Of a DNA stretch of 64,000 nucleotides, positions 15,896-25,174 are shown piece after piece. This stretch comes from Microbacterium trichothecenolyticum (GTDB lineage: Bacteria > Actinomycetota > Actinomycetes > Actinomycetales > Microbacteriaceae). Location of the stretch: contig NZ_JAUTBF010000001.1 of the NCBI RefSeq assembly GCF_030818955.1, positions 2,604,001 to 2,668,000 of the forward strand, given 5' to 3'. Both the position numbers and the translations under genes were made by a program. The notes below the pieces were generated by a model. That model worked only from the letters and a program-made list of their open reading frames with translations. It was not told the origin of the DNA and did not search any database. The stretch's first letter is position 1; the number at the start of each line of letters is the position of its first letter.

Positions 15896-17292
15896 CCGAT
15901 CAGAAGCCGACCCGTGAAGACCGGGTGTCCACCGACACGGCCGTCATGCGCGCGCTGAAGAAGATCCGGGTGCCCGCGACGCAGCGCAACCGCGAACTGG
16001 GCCTGCTCGTCTTCGCCATCGCGGTGTACGGCTCGGCGGTCGCCCTGGTGCAGCTCGGCGTGAGCGGCACGGTCGATCCCGCCTTCCTGACGCTGGCCGG
16101 GGTTCCGGCCGTGCTCGCGCTGGTCATGCACGTCGTGCTGCGCCTGCGTGCGCGCGACGCAGATCCGTTCGTTCTGCCGATCGCCACGGTGCTCACGGGC
16201 CTGGGCATCGCGATGATCTACCGCATCGACCTCGCCGACAAGGCCAGCGGGTGGGATGCCACCGGGAACCGCCAGATCGCCTGGGCGGTCATCGCGATGG
16301 TCATCGCCCTGGCCGTGCTGATCTTCGTGCGCAACTACCGCGTGCTGTTCCGCTACACCTACCTCTTCGGCCTCGTCGGCATCCTGCTGCTCCTGCTGCC
16401 GTTCGTTCCGGGACTGGGCACCGACCAGAACGCCGATGTCTGGGTGTCGCTCGGTTTCGTGTCGTTCCAGCCGGGTGAACTGGCGAAGATCTGCCTGGCG
16501 ATCTTCTTCGCCGGGTACCTCGTCCGCACCCGCGAGAGCCTCACCTCCACCGGCACGCGCTTCCTGTTCATGACCTGGCCGCGCGCCCGCGAGCTCGGAC
16601 CGGTGCTCATCATCTGGCTCGTGTCGCTCGGCATCATCGTGCTCCAGCGCGACCTCGGTACCGGACTGCTCATCTTCGGCATGTTCGTGGCGATGCTGTA
16701 CGTCGCCACCGGAAAGACGAGCTGGGTGTTCATCGGCCTCGTGCTCGTCGGCGTGGGCGCGTTCCTGGCATCCCGCGTCCTGCCCTACGTGAACGGCCGC
16801 TTCGCCAACTGGTTGAACGCGTTCGACCCCGACGTCGTGAACCGCGACGGCGGCAGCTACCAGCTGGTCCAGGGCATCTTCGGTCTCGCGCACGGCGGCC
16901 TGTTCGGCACCGGCCTGGGTCAGGGGCGCCCCTACATCACCCCGCTATCGCAGAGCGACTACATCGTGCCGAGCCTGGGCGAGGAGCTGGGACTGGTGGG
17001 CCTGTTCGCGATCCTGGCGCTGTACATGGTGTTCGCCAGCCGTGGCATCCGGGTCGGGCTCGCCGGGCAGGACGACTTCGGCAAACTGCTCGCGACGGGC
17101 TTCTCGTTCACCATCGCCCTGCAGGTGTTCATCATGGTCGGCGGCGTGACGCGGGTCATTCCGCTCACCGGTCTCACGACCCCGTTCCTGGCGGCGGGTG
17201 GTTCCTCGCTCATCGCCAACTGGATCATCGTGGCGTTCCTGCTGCGCATCTCGGATGCCGTCCGCAGCCGTCCGCGGGTGGTGATCGGCTGA
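15892..17292 (+). CDS. rodA: SEDS peptidoglycan glycosyltransferase RodA/FtsW
   Basis: This 466-aa polytopic SEDS protein polymerises lipid II glycans at the membrane together with a class B penicillin-binding protein, here the next gene pbpA. Characteristic segments include VSLGFVSFQPGELAKICLAI, LQRDLGTGLL (catalytic Asp region), GSYQLVQGIFGLAHGGLFG, GLGQGRPYITPLSQSDYI and EELGLVGLF. Length is typical for actinobacterial RodA, with a cytoplasmic N-terminal extension of about 35 residues. It overlaps pstP by 4 nt. Confidence 0.95.
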   Translation: MTDQKPTREDRVSTDTAVMRALKKIRVPATQRNRELGLLVFAIAVYGSAVALVQLGVSGTVDPAFLTLAGVPAVLALVMHVVLRLRARDADPFVLPIATVLTGLGIAMIYRIDLADKASGWDATGNRQIAWAVIAMVIALAVLIFVRNYRVLFRYTYLFGLVGILLLLLPFVPGLGTDQNADVWVSLGFVSFQPGELAKICLAIFFAGYLVRTRESLTSTGTRFLFMTWPRARELGPVLIIWLVSLGIIVLQRDLGTGLLIFGMFVAMLYVATGKTSWVFIGLVLVGVGAFLASRVLPYVNGRFANWLNAFDPDVVNRDGGSYQLVQGIFGLAHGGLFGTGLGQGRPYITPLSQSDYIVPSLGEELGLVGLFAILALYMVFASRGIRVGLAGQDDFGKLLATGFSFTIALQVFIMVGGVTRVIPLTGLTTPFLAAGGSSLIANWIIVAFLLRISDAVRSRPRVVIG

Positions 17293-17341
17293 TGCCCCTG
17301 TCGTCCGTACCGTTCATCACCGCACACCCGGAGGAGGCATC

Positions 17342-18797
17342 GTGACCAAAGAACTGCGACGCCTCAGCATCGTGATGCTCGCGATGTTCCTGGCACTGTT
17401 CGCCTCGACGAGCATCATCCAGGTCGCTCAGGCCAACGATCTGACCAACACCACCGGCAACACCCGTGCCCTCTACGACTCGTACGAGATCCAGCGGGGG
17501 TCGATCATCGCCAGCGGAGCCGCGATCGCCTCGTCGGTCCCCTCCAACGACGTGTACAGCTGGCAGCGGCAGTACGTGGATGCCGACATGTGGGCGCCCG
17601 TGACCGGATACATGAACGCGGTGCTCGATTCCAAGACCCGCATCGAGGCCGCCGAGAACACGGTCCTGAGCGGCTCGGACTCGAAGGACTTCTTCTCGCG
17701 CATCGAACGGGCCATCACCGGGCAGGCACCGCGCGGCTCGAATGTCGAGCTCTCCCTCAACGCGAACGTCCAGAAGGCGGCGTGGGACGCGCTCGGCGAT
17801 CAGCAGGGCGCCGTGGTGGCCATCGAGCCGTCGACCGGACGCATCCTCGCCATGGTGTCGAAACCGAGCTTCGACACCAACATCCTCGCCTCCCACGACA
17901 CCGACGCCGTCAACGCGGCCTACGACCAGCTCGTGGCGGATCCGTCGAAGCCCTTGGTGAACCGGGCGATCGAAGGCGACATGAACCCGCCCGGCTCGAC
18001 GTTCAAGCTCGTCGTGGCCTCGGCGGCCCTGGCATCCGGTCGCTACACCCCCGACTCGTCGTTCCCCAACCTGGCCGCGTACACGCTGCCGCAGTCGACG
18101 AACGTCGTCAGCAACGCCGGCGGCGGCACCTGTGGCGGGGGCGACACCGTCACGATCGCGACGGCTCTGCGCCTCAGCTGCAACATCCCGTTCGCCGAAC
18201 TGGCGGTCGAGCTGGGCGATGACGCCATCCGGGCCGAGGCCGAGAAGTACGGCTTCAACAAGAAGTTCTCAATGCCGCTGGAGTCCACCGCGTCGACCTA
18301 TCCCGCCGCGCCGAACGCGCCGCAGACCGCGCTGAGCGGATTCGGACAGGGCGACGTGCGCGCGACCCCCCTGCAGATGGCGATGGTCTCGGCCGGCATC
18401 GCGAACGGCGGAATGGTGATGAACCCCCGCATGGTCGACCGGGTGAGTCAAGCCCGATCTGTCGGTCGCCGCCGAGGGGTCCAACAGCGAGTTCGGCCGC
18501 GCTCTCGACCAGAACCTGGCCGCGGAGATGGTCACGATGATGACGGCGAACGTCCAGGACGGCGCGGCATCGAATGCAAGAATAGACGGGGTCCAGGTGG
18601 CGGGTAAGACCGGCACCGCGGAGAACGATTCCCGTCCCTACACTCTCTGGTTCACCGGCTTCGCACCGGCGGACGACCCCCAGGTCGCCGTCGCCGTGGT
18701 GGTCGAAAACGGCGGAGGCCAGGGGCAGAGCGGGAGCGGCAACGAGATCGCCGCCCCGATAGCAAAGAAGGTCATGGAGGCGGTGCTGGGTAAATGA
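17342..18797 (+). CDS. pbpA: Class B penicillin-binding protein PbpA, frame broken by one extra base
   Basis: The gene encodes the transpeptidase partner of RodA. The 5' frame gives a signal-anchor helix (about 7-29), a pedestal domain and the transpeptidase motifs STFK (catalytic Ser 219) and SCN (279-281). Near 18447-18450 (GTGAGTCAAGCC) one extra base shifts the frame: the first frame runs on to a stop at 18605-18607. The correct continuation ([10 protein letters not shown]... then AGKTGTAEN with the KTG motif, ending VMEAVLGK) is in the next frame to 18797. Removing T18448 would restore V-S-K-P-D-L-S-V. The two parts together have about 485 codons, normal for the family. A sequencing error is more likely than true loss, because the operon is otherwise intact and ATGA-coupled to pknA. 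Confidence 0.88.
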
Positions 18798-20569
18798 GAC
18801 CGACACAGGGTGTGACCTTCGGCGGGCGGTACGAGCTCGATTCGCGGATCGCGATCGGCGGCATGGGCGAGGTCTGGGAAGCGACCGATCACGTCATCGG
18901 ACGAACCGTCGCGATCAAGATCCTCAAAGACGAGTACATGGGCGATCCCGGTTTCCTCGAGCGCTTCCGCGCCGAGGCCCGTCACGCCGCACTCGTCAAT
19001 CACGAGGGCATCGCCAGCGTCTTCGACTACGGCGAAGAGAACGGCAGCGCCTTCCTCGTGATGGAGCTCGTCCCCGGCGAAGCCCTGTCGACGATCCTCG
19101 AGCGCGAGGGGTCGCTGTCCACCGACAAGACGCTCGACATCGTCGCCCAGACCGCAGCCGCCCTCCAGGCCGCGCACGCGGCGGGTCTCGTGCACCGCGA
19201 CATCAAGCCGGGCAACCTGCTGATCACCCCCGACGGCCGCGTCAAGATCACCGACTTCGGCATCGCGCGCATCGCCGACCAGGTACCGCTCACCGCGACC
19301 GGCCAGGTCATGGGCACCGTGCAGTACCTCTCGCCCGAGCAGGCTTCGGGGCACCCCGCCTCGCCGGCGACCGACACCTATTCGCTCGGCATCGTCGCGT
19401 ACGAGTGCCTCGCGGGCAAGCGCCCCTTCACGGGCGAGTCGCAGGTGGCCATCGCGATGGCACAGATCAACGAGCAGCCCGCACCCCTGCCGCCCACCGT
19501 GGCCGTCCCGGTGCAGAACCTCGTCATGGCGATGATCGCGAAGAAGCCCGAAGACCGCCCCGCATCGTCGGCCGCCGTCTCGCGCGCCGCCACCGCGCTG
19601 CGCCGCGGCGACCTCGCGGCTGCGGCCGCGGCTGTCCCGGCGATCGCCGCGGGAGCCGCCGTCGTCGACGACGCCACGCAGCTGCTCACGGCGGGTCGGA
19701 CCTCCGCGACGACGCGCCTCTTGCCGTCCGCCGCCGCGGGAGCGGGAGCGACCTCGCTGCTGACCGAGAAGCACACCGAAGAAGACGCGGCGCCGCAGAA
19801 GAAGCGTTCACGCTGGACGTGGCCCCTCATCGCGCTGATCGCCCTTCTCGCGCTGATCCTCGGCGTGACGGTGTTCGGACTGCTCTCCAACCAGAACGAC
19901 CCGGTCCCCGCGCCCACGAGCGACTCACCCACCGCATCGACTCCCACGCCCGCACCCTCGACGCCGACACCGACGCCGACTCCCACGTCGACGCGCGTCG
20001 AGGTGTCCTCGCTCGGGCTGATGGGCGAGACGTGTGACGACGCCCGCGGCATCCTCGAGACGAACGGCCTGGTGGCTGACTGCCGCGTCGGCAATGCCGC
20101 CACTACCGCGAGCGACGTCGGACTCATCTATGACGTCAACCCGACCGGTCGCGTCGACCAGGGCACCACGATCACCGTGACCGCCTACGCCGACGAGACT
20201 CCGTTGACCACTCCGGGCACGCCCACGCTGCCCGGGTCCTCCGTCGCCGCGGGAAGCGACATCCAGGTCTCATGGCAGCAGTACACCTGCCCGTCGGGTA
20301 CCGGGTCGGTGAAGTCATACAACTTCACGGCAACCAACGGCACGTTCGACACGAACGGCCAGTCGACCGCGTCGTTCGCCCCCGATGCCCGCAACGCCTC
20401 GCTGAAGGTCAGCAACTCAACGGGCCAGACCCTGCGCGTCACATACACCGTCAGCTGCTCGGGCACCGACCGTACGGCCGGCCCGTCGGGCGAGGCGTCG
20501 GCGAACATCACCGGCGGCAACACGCCGAGCCCCTCTGCCACGGGCAACGGCTCGGCGACCAAGCCCTGA
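18794..20569 (+). CDS. pknA: Transmembrane Ser/Thr protein kinase PknA-like, with PASTA and Ig-like extracellular parts
   Basis: The 591-aa protein has a Hanks-type kinase domain (about 12-275): [10 protein letters not shown] (P-loop), VAIKIL (Lys), [10 protein letters not shown] (catalytic loop), DFGIAR and [11 protein letters not shown]. After an Ala-rich linker there is one transmembrane helix (about 341-363), a Pro/Thr-rich spacer, one PASTA repeat (about 404-465) and a Thr/Ser-rich module (about 480-575) with two cysteines that looks like an Ig-type fold. It phosphorylates cell-wall and division proteins; the outer part probably senses muropeptides or wall. ATGA overlap with pbpA. Confidence 0.93.
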   Translation: MRPTQGVTFGGRYELDSRIAIGGMGEVWEATDHVIGRTVAIKILKDEYMGDPGFLERFRAEARHAALVNHEGIASVFDYGEENGSAFLVMELVPGEALSTILEREGSLSTDKTLDIVAQTAAALQAAHAAGLVHRDIKPGNLLITPDGRVKITDFGIARIADQVPLTATGQVMGTVQYLSPEQASGHPASPATDTYSLGIVAYECLAGKRPFTGESQVAIAMAQINEQPAPLPPTVAVPVQNLVMAMIAKKPEDRPASSAAVSRAATALRRGDLAAAAAAVPAIAAGAAVVDDATQLLTAGRTSATTRLLPSAAAGAGATSLLTEKHTEEDAAPQKKRSRWTWPLIALIALLALILGVTVFGLLSNQNDPVPAPTSDSPTASTPTPAPSTPTPTPTPTSTRVEVSSLGLMGETCDDARGILETNGLVADCRVGNAATTASDVGLIYDVNPTGRVDQGTTITVTAYADETPLTTPGTPTLPGSSVAAGSDIQVSWQQYTCPSGTGSVKSYNFTATNGTFDTNGQSTASFAPDARNASLKVSNSTGQTLRVTYTVSCSGTDRTAGPSGEASANITGGNTPSPSATGNGSATKP

Positions 20570-20601
20570 CCTACCGCCCCCCCCACGCCAGGAGTTCCTT
20601 C

Positions 20602-22302
20602 GTGACCACTGAGACGCGCGTCCTTTCGGGGCGCTACCGCGTCGACGACCTCATCGGTCGCGGCGGCATGGCCAGCGTCTACCGCGGGTACGATCAGACG
20701 CTCGGGCGAACGGTCGCGATCAAGATCCTGAAGACCGACCTCGCTGGTGACGCGGCATTCCGCACGCGCTTCCGTCTCGAGGCGCAAGCGGCGTCGCGCA
20801 TGGCGCACCCCACCATCGTTCGCGTTTTCGACGCGGGCGAAGACGTCGAGACGGGCGTGGACGGGCAGGATCGTCCCGTTCCCTACATCGTGATGGAGCT
20901 CGTCCAAGGGCGTCTGCTCAAAGACCTGATCGCCGAGGGGCCCGTTCCCACCGACGACGCGCTGCGGTACGTCGATGGAATCCTCGAGGCGCTCGAGTAC
21001 TCGCACCGGGCGGGGGTGGTCCATCGCGACATCAAGCCGGGCAACGTGATGATCACCGAGGCCGGGCGTGTGAAGGTCATGGACTTCGGCATCGCCCGAG
21101 CCGTGTCGGATTCGTCTTCCACCGTCGCCGAGACCACAGCGATCATCGGCACGGCGGCGTACTTCTCGCCCGAACAGGCGAAGGGCGAGTCGGTCGACGC
21201 GCGCGCCGACCTGTACTCCACCGGCGTCGTGCTCTACGAGCTGCTGACGGGACGACCGCCGTTCCGCGGCGACACCCCGGTCGCCGTCGCGTACCAGCAC
21301 GTGAGCGAGGCGCCGCTCGCGCCCAGCGAGATCAACGAGTCCATCCCGCGGTCTCTGGATGCCATCGTGCTGCGCGCCCTTGCCAAAGACCCCTTCCAGC
21401 GCCCCCAGGACGCTGCGAGCTTCCGCGAGGCCCTCGACGAGACGGCGGAGGGCAGGGCGCCGAGCAAGCGTCAGATGTCGGCGCTGTCGAACGAGCTGTA
21501 CGGCCCGAATCCCCGCCAGGCCGCCGAGACGGCCCGCTCGCTTCGTCAGCTCAGCACCGACACGACCATGCGCCGCACGCAGGCCGGCCCGCCGGTGGCG
21601 TGGATCTGGGCGGGGGTGACGGTCCTGGCCGTCCTCCTCGTCGCCGTCCTCATCTGGGTCATGCAGATCCAGCAGTCCGAGGAGGTCCCGACCACCTCGG
21701 TCTCGGTACCGAACGTCGTCGACATGTCGTACGAGCGCGCGGTCGAGACGCTCGAGGCAGAGCAGATGACGGCCAGCCGGGTCAACGAGCCGAGCGAGAA
21801 GATCGCAGCCGGGAATGTGGTGCGCACGACCCCCGAGGCCGCCACCACCGTCAGCGCTGGTCAGCAGGTCACGCTCTATGTCTCCACGGGTCCCGACACC
21901 GCCACGGTGCCGACCCTCGACGGGATCAACGAGAGCGAGGCGCGTTCGGCCATCGAGGCGGCCGGTCTGTCAGTCGGTTCGATCCGACGACAGAACGACC
22001 CCGCTCTGGCGGGCGGAACCGTCATCTCGTCGAGTGTCGAGCAGGGTGCCGCGGTCGCCAAGGGCACCACGGTCAACCTCGTCGTCGCGAGTGGACAGGT
22101 CGTCATCGTCGACTACACGGGCTACACGGTCGATGCGGCCAAGCGCGGGCTCGAGTCCACCGACAAGCAGTTGACGGTGCAGGTCACGCAAGACCCCGGA
22201 TGCCGGGCCACGAACCCGGCGACGGTGGCGACGCAATCGCTGGCTCCGGGCGAGGTACCGGTGCACAGCGAGATCACGCTCACGACCTGCTCGGGCTCCT
22301 GA
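20602..22302 (+). CDS. pknB: Transmembrane Ser/Thr protein kinase PknB with PASTA repeats
   Basis: The 566-aa protein has a kinase domain (about 11-275): [32 protein letters not shown] and IGTAAYFSPEQA. A juxtamembrane region with TTMRRT threonines, one transmembrane helix (about 330-355) and three PASTA repeats follow (about 366-435, 435-501, 502-566; VPNVVDMSYERA, VPTLDGINESEA, IVDYTGYTVDAA). The start is the GTG at 20602, with AGGAG 7 nt upstream. PknB senses lipid II or muropeptides and controls wall synthesis. Its last 23 nt overlap the 3' end of the convergent trpG-like gene. Confidence 0.96.
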   Translation: MTTETRVLSGRYRVDDLIGRGGMASVYRGYDQTLGRTVAIKILKTDLAGDAAFRTRFRLEAQAASRMAHPTIVRVFDAGEDVETGVDGQDRPVPYIVMELVQGRLLKDLIAEGPVPTDDALRYVDGILEALEYSHRAGVVHRDIKPGNVMITEAGRVKVMDFGIARAVSDSSSTVAETTAIIGTAAYFSPEQAKGESVDARADLYSTGVVLYELLTGRPPFRGDTPVAVAYQHVSEAPLAPSEINESIPRSLDAIVLRALAKDPFQRPQDAASFREALDETAEGRAPSKRQMSALSNELYGPNPRQAAETARSLRQLSTDTTMRRTQAGPPVAWIWAGVTVLAVLLVAVLIWVMQIQQSEEVPTTSVSVPNVVDMSYERAVETLEAEQMTASRVNEPSEKIAAGNVVRTTPEAATTVSAGQQVTLYVSTGPDTATVPTLDGINESEARSAIEAAGLSVGSIRRQNDPALAGGTVISSSVEQGAAVAKGTTVNLVVASGQVVIVDYTGYTVDAAKRGLESTDKQLTVQVTQDPGCRATNPATVATQSLAPGEVPVHSEITLTTCSGS

Positions 22303-22930
22303 ATCGGCGCGGGTGCAGCAGCCGACCGCGGGCCGCTGCGCCCGTGAGACCGGCATCCTCGAGCCATCGTCCGAGCAACAGATGGCCTCCGTCGGTCAAG
22401 ACGCTCTCGGGGTGGAACTGCACGCCCTCGATGGGGGCGCTGCGGTGCCGGATCCCCATGACCACCCCGGATTCGGTGCGCGCGGTGACTTCGAGCACGG
22501 GGGGTATCGTTGCGGGATCGACCGCCAGCGAGTGGTACCGCGTCGCGACGAAACCATTGGGCAGATCCGCGAACACGCCGGCGCCTTCGTGATGGATGGC
22601 ACTGGTGAGGCCATGCATCAGCTCGGGGGCATGGTCCACCCGTGCCCCGAAAGCCGAGGCGATCGCTTGGTGGCCGAGACAGACCCCCAGCAGGGGCATC
22701 CCCGAGGCAAAGGCGTCGCGGACCACGGCGATCGACTGACCGGCCGCGAGTGGGTGACCAGGACCCGGTGAGACGAGCACGGCGTCGGCGCGTGACGCGA
22801 TGATCTCACGAAGCCCAGGATCGTCTGCCGCCACCGTCTGGGTGCGGGCGCCCAGGTCGCTGACGTAGCCGGCCAGGGTGTGCACGAAGCTGTCGTGGTT
22901 GTCGACGACCACCACGCGCCGTGTGTTCAC
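22280..22930 (-). CDS. trpG: Glutamine amidotransferase, anthranilate/aminodeoxychorismate synthase component II
   Basis: The 216-aa class I amidotransferase has VVVVDNHDSFVHTL at the N-terminus, the oxyanion strand LVSPGPGHP, the nucleophile Cys in GVCLGHQAIASAFG and the His-Glu pair in VQFHPESVLTDGG. It supplies ammonia to a chorismate-using partner (TrpE or PabB); which one cannot be told from sequence and neither partner is in the window. The position next to pknB is conserved in actinobacteria. The start is the GTG at 22930, since the fold begins right there. Convergent 23-nt overlap with pknB. Confidence 0.88.
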   Translation of the reverse strand: MNTRRVVVVDNHDSFVHTLAGYVSDLGARTQTVAADDPGLREIIASRADAVLVSPGPGHPLAAGQSIAVVRDAFASGMPLLGVCLGHQAIASAFGARVDHAPELMHGLTSAIHHEGAGVFADLPNGFVATRYHSLAVDPATIPPVLEVTARTESGVVMGIRHRSAPIEGVQFHPESVLTDGGHLLLGRWLEDAGLTGAAARGRLLHPRRFRSPSRS

Positions 22931-23082
22931 TCGACGGTGACCTCTTGGGGGTAGACGATGTCGCTCACCCACGGGAACACGTAGAAGAAGAGCGCGTAGA
23001 GCACCGCGGCCACCAGGACCAGCACGACGAGTAGCCGTACCCACCAGGGACCGGGAAGGACGCGCCAGAGGGCTCCGTACAT
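22927..23082 (-). CDS. Small single-pass membrane protein
   Basis: The 51-aa product has one long transmembrane helix (WWVRLLVVLVLVAAVLYALF, about 14-33) and an aromatic, Pro-rich C-terminal tail (FPWVSDIVYPQEVTVE). Its start overlaps the sortase stop by 1 nt and its stop overlaps the trpG start by 4 nt (GTGA), so it is translated within one operon. I do not recognise a family; similar short proteins accompany sortase genes in related genomes, which is inference from context. Confidence 0.7.
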   Translation of the reverse strand: MYGALWRVLPGPWWVRLLVVLVLVAAVLYALFFYVFPWVSDIVYPQEVTVE

Positions 23083-23873
23083 CAGGCGGCTCCAGAGGTC
23101 AGCGACACCGGGGGACCGGCATCTGTTCGCGGGGTGAACGATTCGAAGACGCCGTACGCGATGGCGCGCTCCGAGAACCCGTATCGCGGGCTGCACGTCG
23201 TCATCGTGATGACGCGGTCCGTGGCCTCGATCTGCGGCGCCTGCGGGAACGGAAGCAGCACGTTCACGCCTTCGGGTCGCACGTACTCGAGGTTGCGGAA
23301 GCGGTAGGTGTACCAGCCGCCCTGGGTCTCGACGACGATCGCATCGCCGATGCGCAGCGAGGGGAGATCGGCGAACGGTGCGCCGTGGCTTCCGCGATGA
23401 CCGGCAATGGCAAAGTTTCCCACCTGACCCGGCATGGCGGTGTCGGGGTAGTGGCCGATGCCGATCGGGTCGAGCGTGCGTCCGGCGCTGACGCCGCCGG
23501 CGAGCTTGAACTGCCAGTCGGAGCCCAGGCGGGGCACCCGCAGCACCCCGAACACCTCGGCATCGCCGGGCTGGTCCAGTGCGGGAGGCTCCGCGGTCGC
23601 CGGACCGGTCGTCCCGGGAGTCGGCGTCACGGTGGGGGCCGAACTCGTGGGAGCGCTGGTCGCCCACTGCTCGGTCAGGTCACCGGCTTCATCTTTGAAC
23701 TGTGAACCGATGATGGCGTCGCCGATCCACAGCTGCCAGACGACGAACAGCAGTACGACCACCCCGGCGGTGAGGAGAAGATCTCCGATGACCCCGATGA
23801 CCGTCACGCGGCGACGCTGACCGCGCGCACCACGTCTGCTGCGTCGGGTCGGCGCTTGCTCGATGGTGTGCAC
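23082..23873 (-). CDS. srtE: Class E sortase
   Basis: The 263-aa protein has an Arg-rich N-terminus, one signal-anchor helix (about 27-48) and a Thr/Pro linker. The sortase barrel follows: VLRVPRLG, GIGHYPDTAMPG, NFAIAGHRGSHGAPF (catalytic His in GHR), VITMTTCSPRYGFSERAI (catalytic Cys in TTC, Arg in SER). Class E sortases attach LAXTG-type proteins to peptidoglycan in high-GC Gram-positives. No obvious substrate with a sorting signal is encoded next to it. It is the first gene of a small operon with the 51-aa membrane protein and the amidotransferase. Confidence 0.93.
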   Translation of the reverse strand: MHTIEQAPTRRSRRGARGQRRRVTVIGVIGDLLLTAGVVVLLFVVWQLWIGDAIIGSQFKDEAGDLTEQWATSAPTSSAPTVTPTPGTTGPATAEPPALDQPGDAEVFGVLRVPRLGSDWQFKLAGGVSAGRTLDPIGIGHYPDTAMPGQVGNFAIAGHRGSHGAPFADLPSLRIGDAIVVETQGGWYTYRFRNLEYVRPEGVNVLLPFPQAPQIEATDRVITMTTCSPRYGFSERAIAYGVFESFTPRTDAGPPVSLTSGAA

Positions 23874-23914
23874 GGGGTGATTCTAGTTCCGCGGGTCGAG
23901 GGCTACCTGAGCAT

Positions 23915-23920
23915 TAGACT
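23915..23920 (+). promoter_or_regulatory. -10 box of a leaderless promoter
   Basis: TAGACT lies 7 nt before the ATG of crgA at 23928 and no ribosome-binding site is present. Confidence 0.45.
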
Positions 23921-23927
23921 GAGCCGC

Positions 23928-24167
23928 ATGGCTCGAACTGGCAAAGGCGAAGACCCGATCGCTGAGCGCAACGAAGGCGGATCGGCACCGAACCCCGTGT
24001 GGTTCCTGCCCATCATGATCGGCCTCATGCTCATCGGCCTCGTATGGGTTCTGGTGTTCTATCTCAGCAACTCACAGTTCCCCGTGCCCGGCATCGGACC
24101 GTGGAACCTCGTCATCGGCTTCGGGATCGCTTTCATCGGGTTCCTCATGACGACGCGCTGGCGCTGA
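23928..24167 (+). CDS. crgA: Cell division protein CrgA
   Basis: This 79-aa membrane protein has two transmembrane segments (about 25-46 and 57-74) separated by the conserved loop SNSQFPVPGIGPWN and ends TTRWR, as in actinobacterial CrgA. CrgA interacts with FtsZ, FtsQ, FtsI and PBPs to coordinate septum formation (family knowledge). The location near pknB and rodA matches other actinobacteria. Apparently leaderless. Confidence 0.95.
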   Translation: MARTGKGEDPIAERNEGGSAPNPVWFLPIMIGLMLIGLVWVLVFYLSNSQFPVPGIGPWNLVIGFGIAFIGFLMTTRWR

Positions 24168-24217
24168 TCGCCGTCGGAGTTACACCCGTGTAATTCTCCC
24201 CAGGCTGTGGATGAACC

Positions 24218-24226
24218 TGTGGATAA
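24218..24226. promoter_or_regulatory. Isolated DnaA box
   Basis: TGTGGATAA (reverse complement of the consensus TTATCCACA) stands in the crgA-rhomboid intergenic region, preceded by the near match CTGTGGATG. It could bind DnaA, about 11.5 kb from oriC. Confidence 0.45.
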
Positions 24227-24229
24227 CTC

Positions 24230-25156
24230 TCAGACGTACGCCACGGCCGGGATCGCGAGCAACCCGACGAGCACGACACAAAGTGCCACGAGCAGACCGA
24301 TCTGAAGGCCGCGCTGCCGTGGCGCACGGGTACGTGCGTAGATGAGCCCGACAACCGCTCCGGTGGCGAGACCGCCCAGGTGCGCCTGCCACGAGACACC
24401 CACCGCGGCGAGGGAACCCGCGAAGTCGCCCGTGCCGATCGCCTGGATGCCCGCGACCACGAACGGCCAGGCGAAGTTGATCCCGATGATGACGGCGATC
24501 GCGCGAATGTCGGCACCGATGTGTCGCCCGATCACGAGCAGCGCTCCGAAGAGGGCGAAGATCGCCCCCGAGGCCCCGACCGTCCACACACCGGGCGCGA
24601 GCAGCGCCACCGCGACCGAGCCGCCCAACGTCCCGATCACGTAGAGCGTGAGGAAACGCGCACGTCCGAGCAGCGGCTCGAGATTGCGCCCCATGAACCA
24701 CAGCGCCAGCATGTTCAGTGCCACGTGGAAGAACCCACCGTGCACGAGCGCGACCGTGAACAGCCGCCAGGGCTGCAGGACCCCTGCCTGCGGGAGGAGG
24801 AAGACGCTGTTGAACGCCAGGAGGTTCGACAGCAGGGTTCCGACGCCCGGGATCAGGCCGATGATGTACACCAAGCCGGTGATCGCGATGATCCCGAGGG
24901 TCATGCGCGGACGGTCGGGAGACACGATCGCCATCGGACGAGCCGCCCACCGACGCTGAGCCTTCTTCTGCGCCGGCGTCTGCGCGGCACGCTGCTGCGC
25001 CATGCACTCGGGGCAGATGACGCCGACGGCGGCGGGTGTACGACACTCCGAGCACACGGTTCGCATGCACCGCTGGCAGAGGACGAAGCTCTGCCGGTCA
25101 GGATGCCGGTAGCAGAAGTTGTCGCTGTTGCGACGGAACTCCTCGGTGGTGGACAC
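24230..25156 (-). CDS. Rhomboid-family intramembrane serine protease with N-terminal zinc-binding motif
   Basis: The 308-aa protein starts with a Cys/His cluster (residues about 15-51: C-x3-HP, C-x2-C, C-x2-C, C-x2-C) resembling a B-box zinc finger. A six-helix rhomboid domain follows, with HGGFFHVALNMLALW (about 141-155), the active-site serine in GASGAIFALFG (about 195-205) and the histidine in AHLGGLATGAVVG (about 261-273). It cleaves membrane proteins within the bilayer; the substrate is unknown. The start is the GTG at 25156. It follows ppiA on the same strand after 18 nt, so the two are likely cotranscribed. Confidence 0.93.
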   Translation of the reverse strand: MSTTEEFRRNSDNFCYRHPDRQSFVLCQRCMRTVCSECRTPAAVGVICPECMAQQRAAQTPAQKKAQRRWAARPMAIVSPDRPRMTLGIIAITGLVYIIGLIPGVGTLLSNLLAFNSVFLLPQAGVLQPWRLFTVALVHGGFFHVALNMLALWFMGRNLEPLLGRARFLTLYVIGTLGGSVAVALLAPGVWTVGASGAIFALFGALLVIGRHIGADIRAIAVIIGINFAWPFVVAGIQAIGTGDFAGSLAAVGVSWQAHLGGLATGAVVGLIYARTRAPRQRGLQIGLLVALCVVLVGLLAIPAVAYV

Positions 25157-25174
25157 CCGCCGTCGCCCGAAGGG

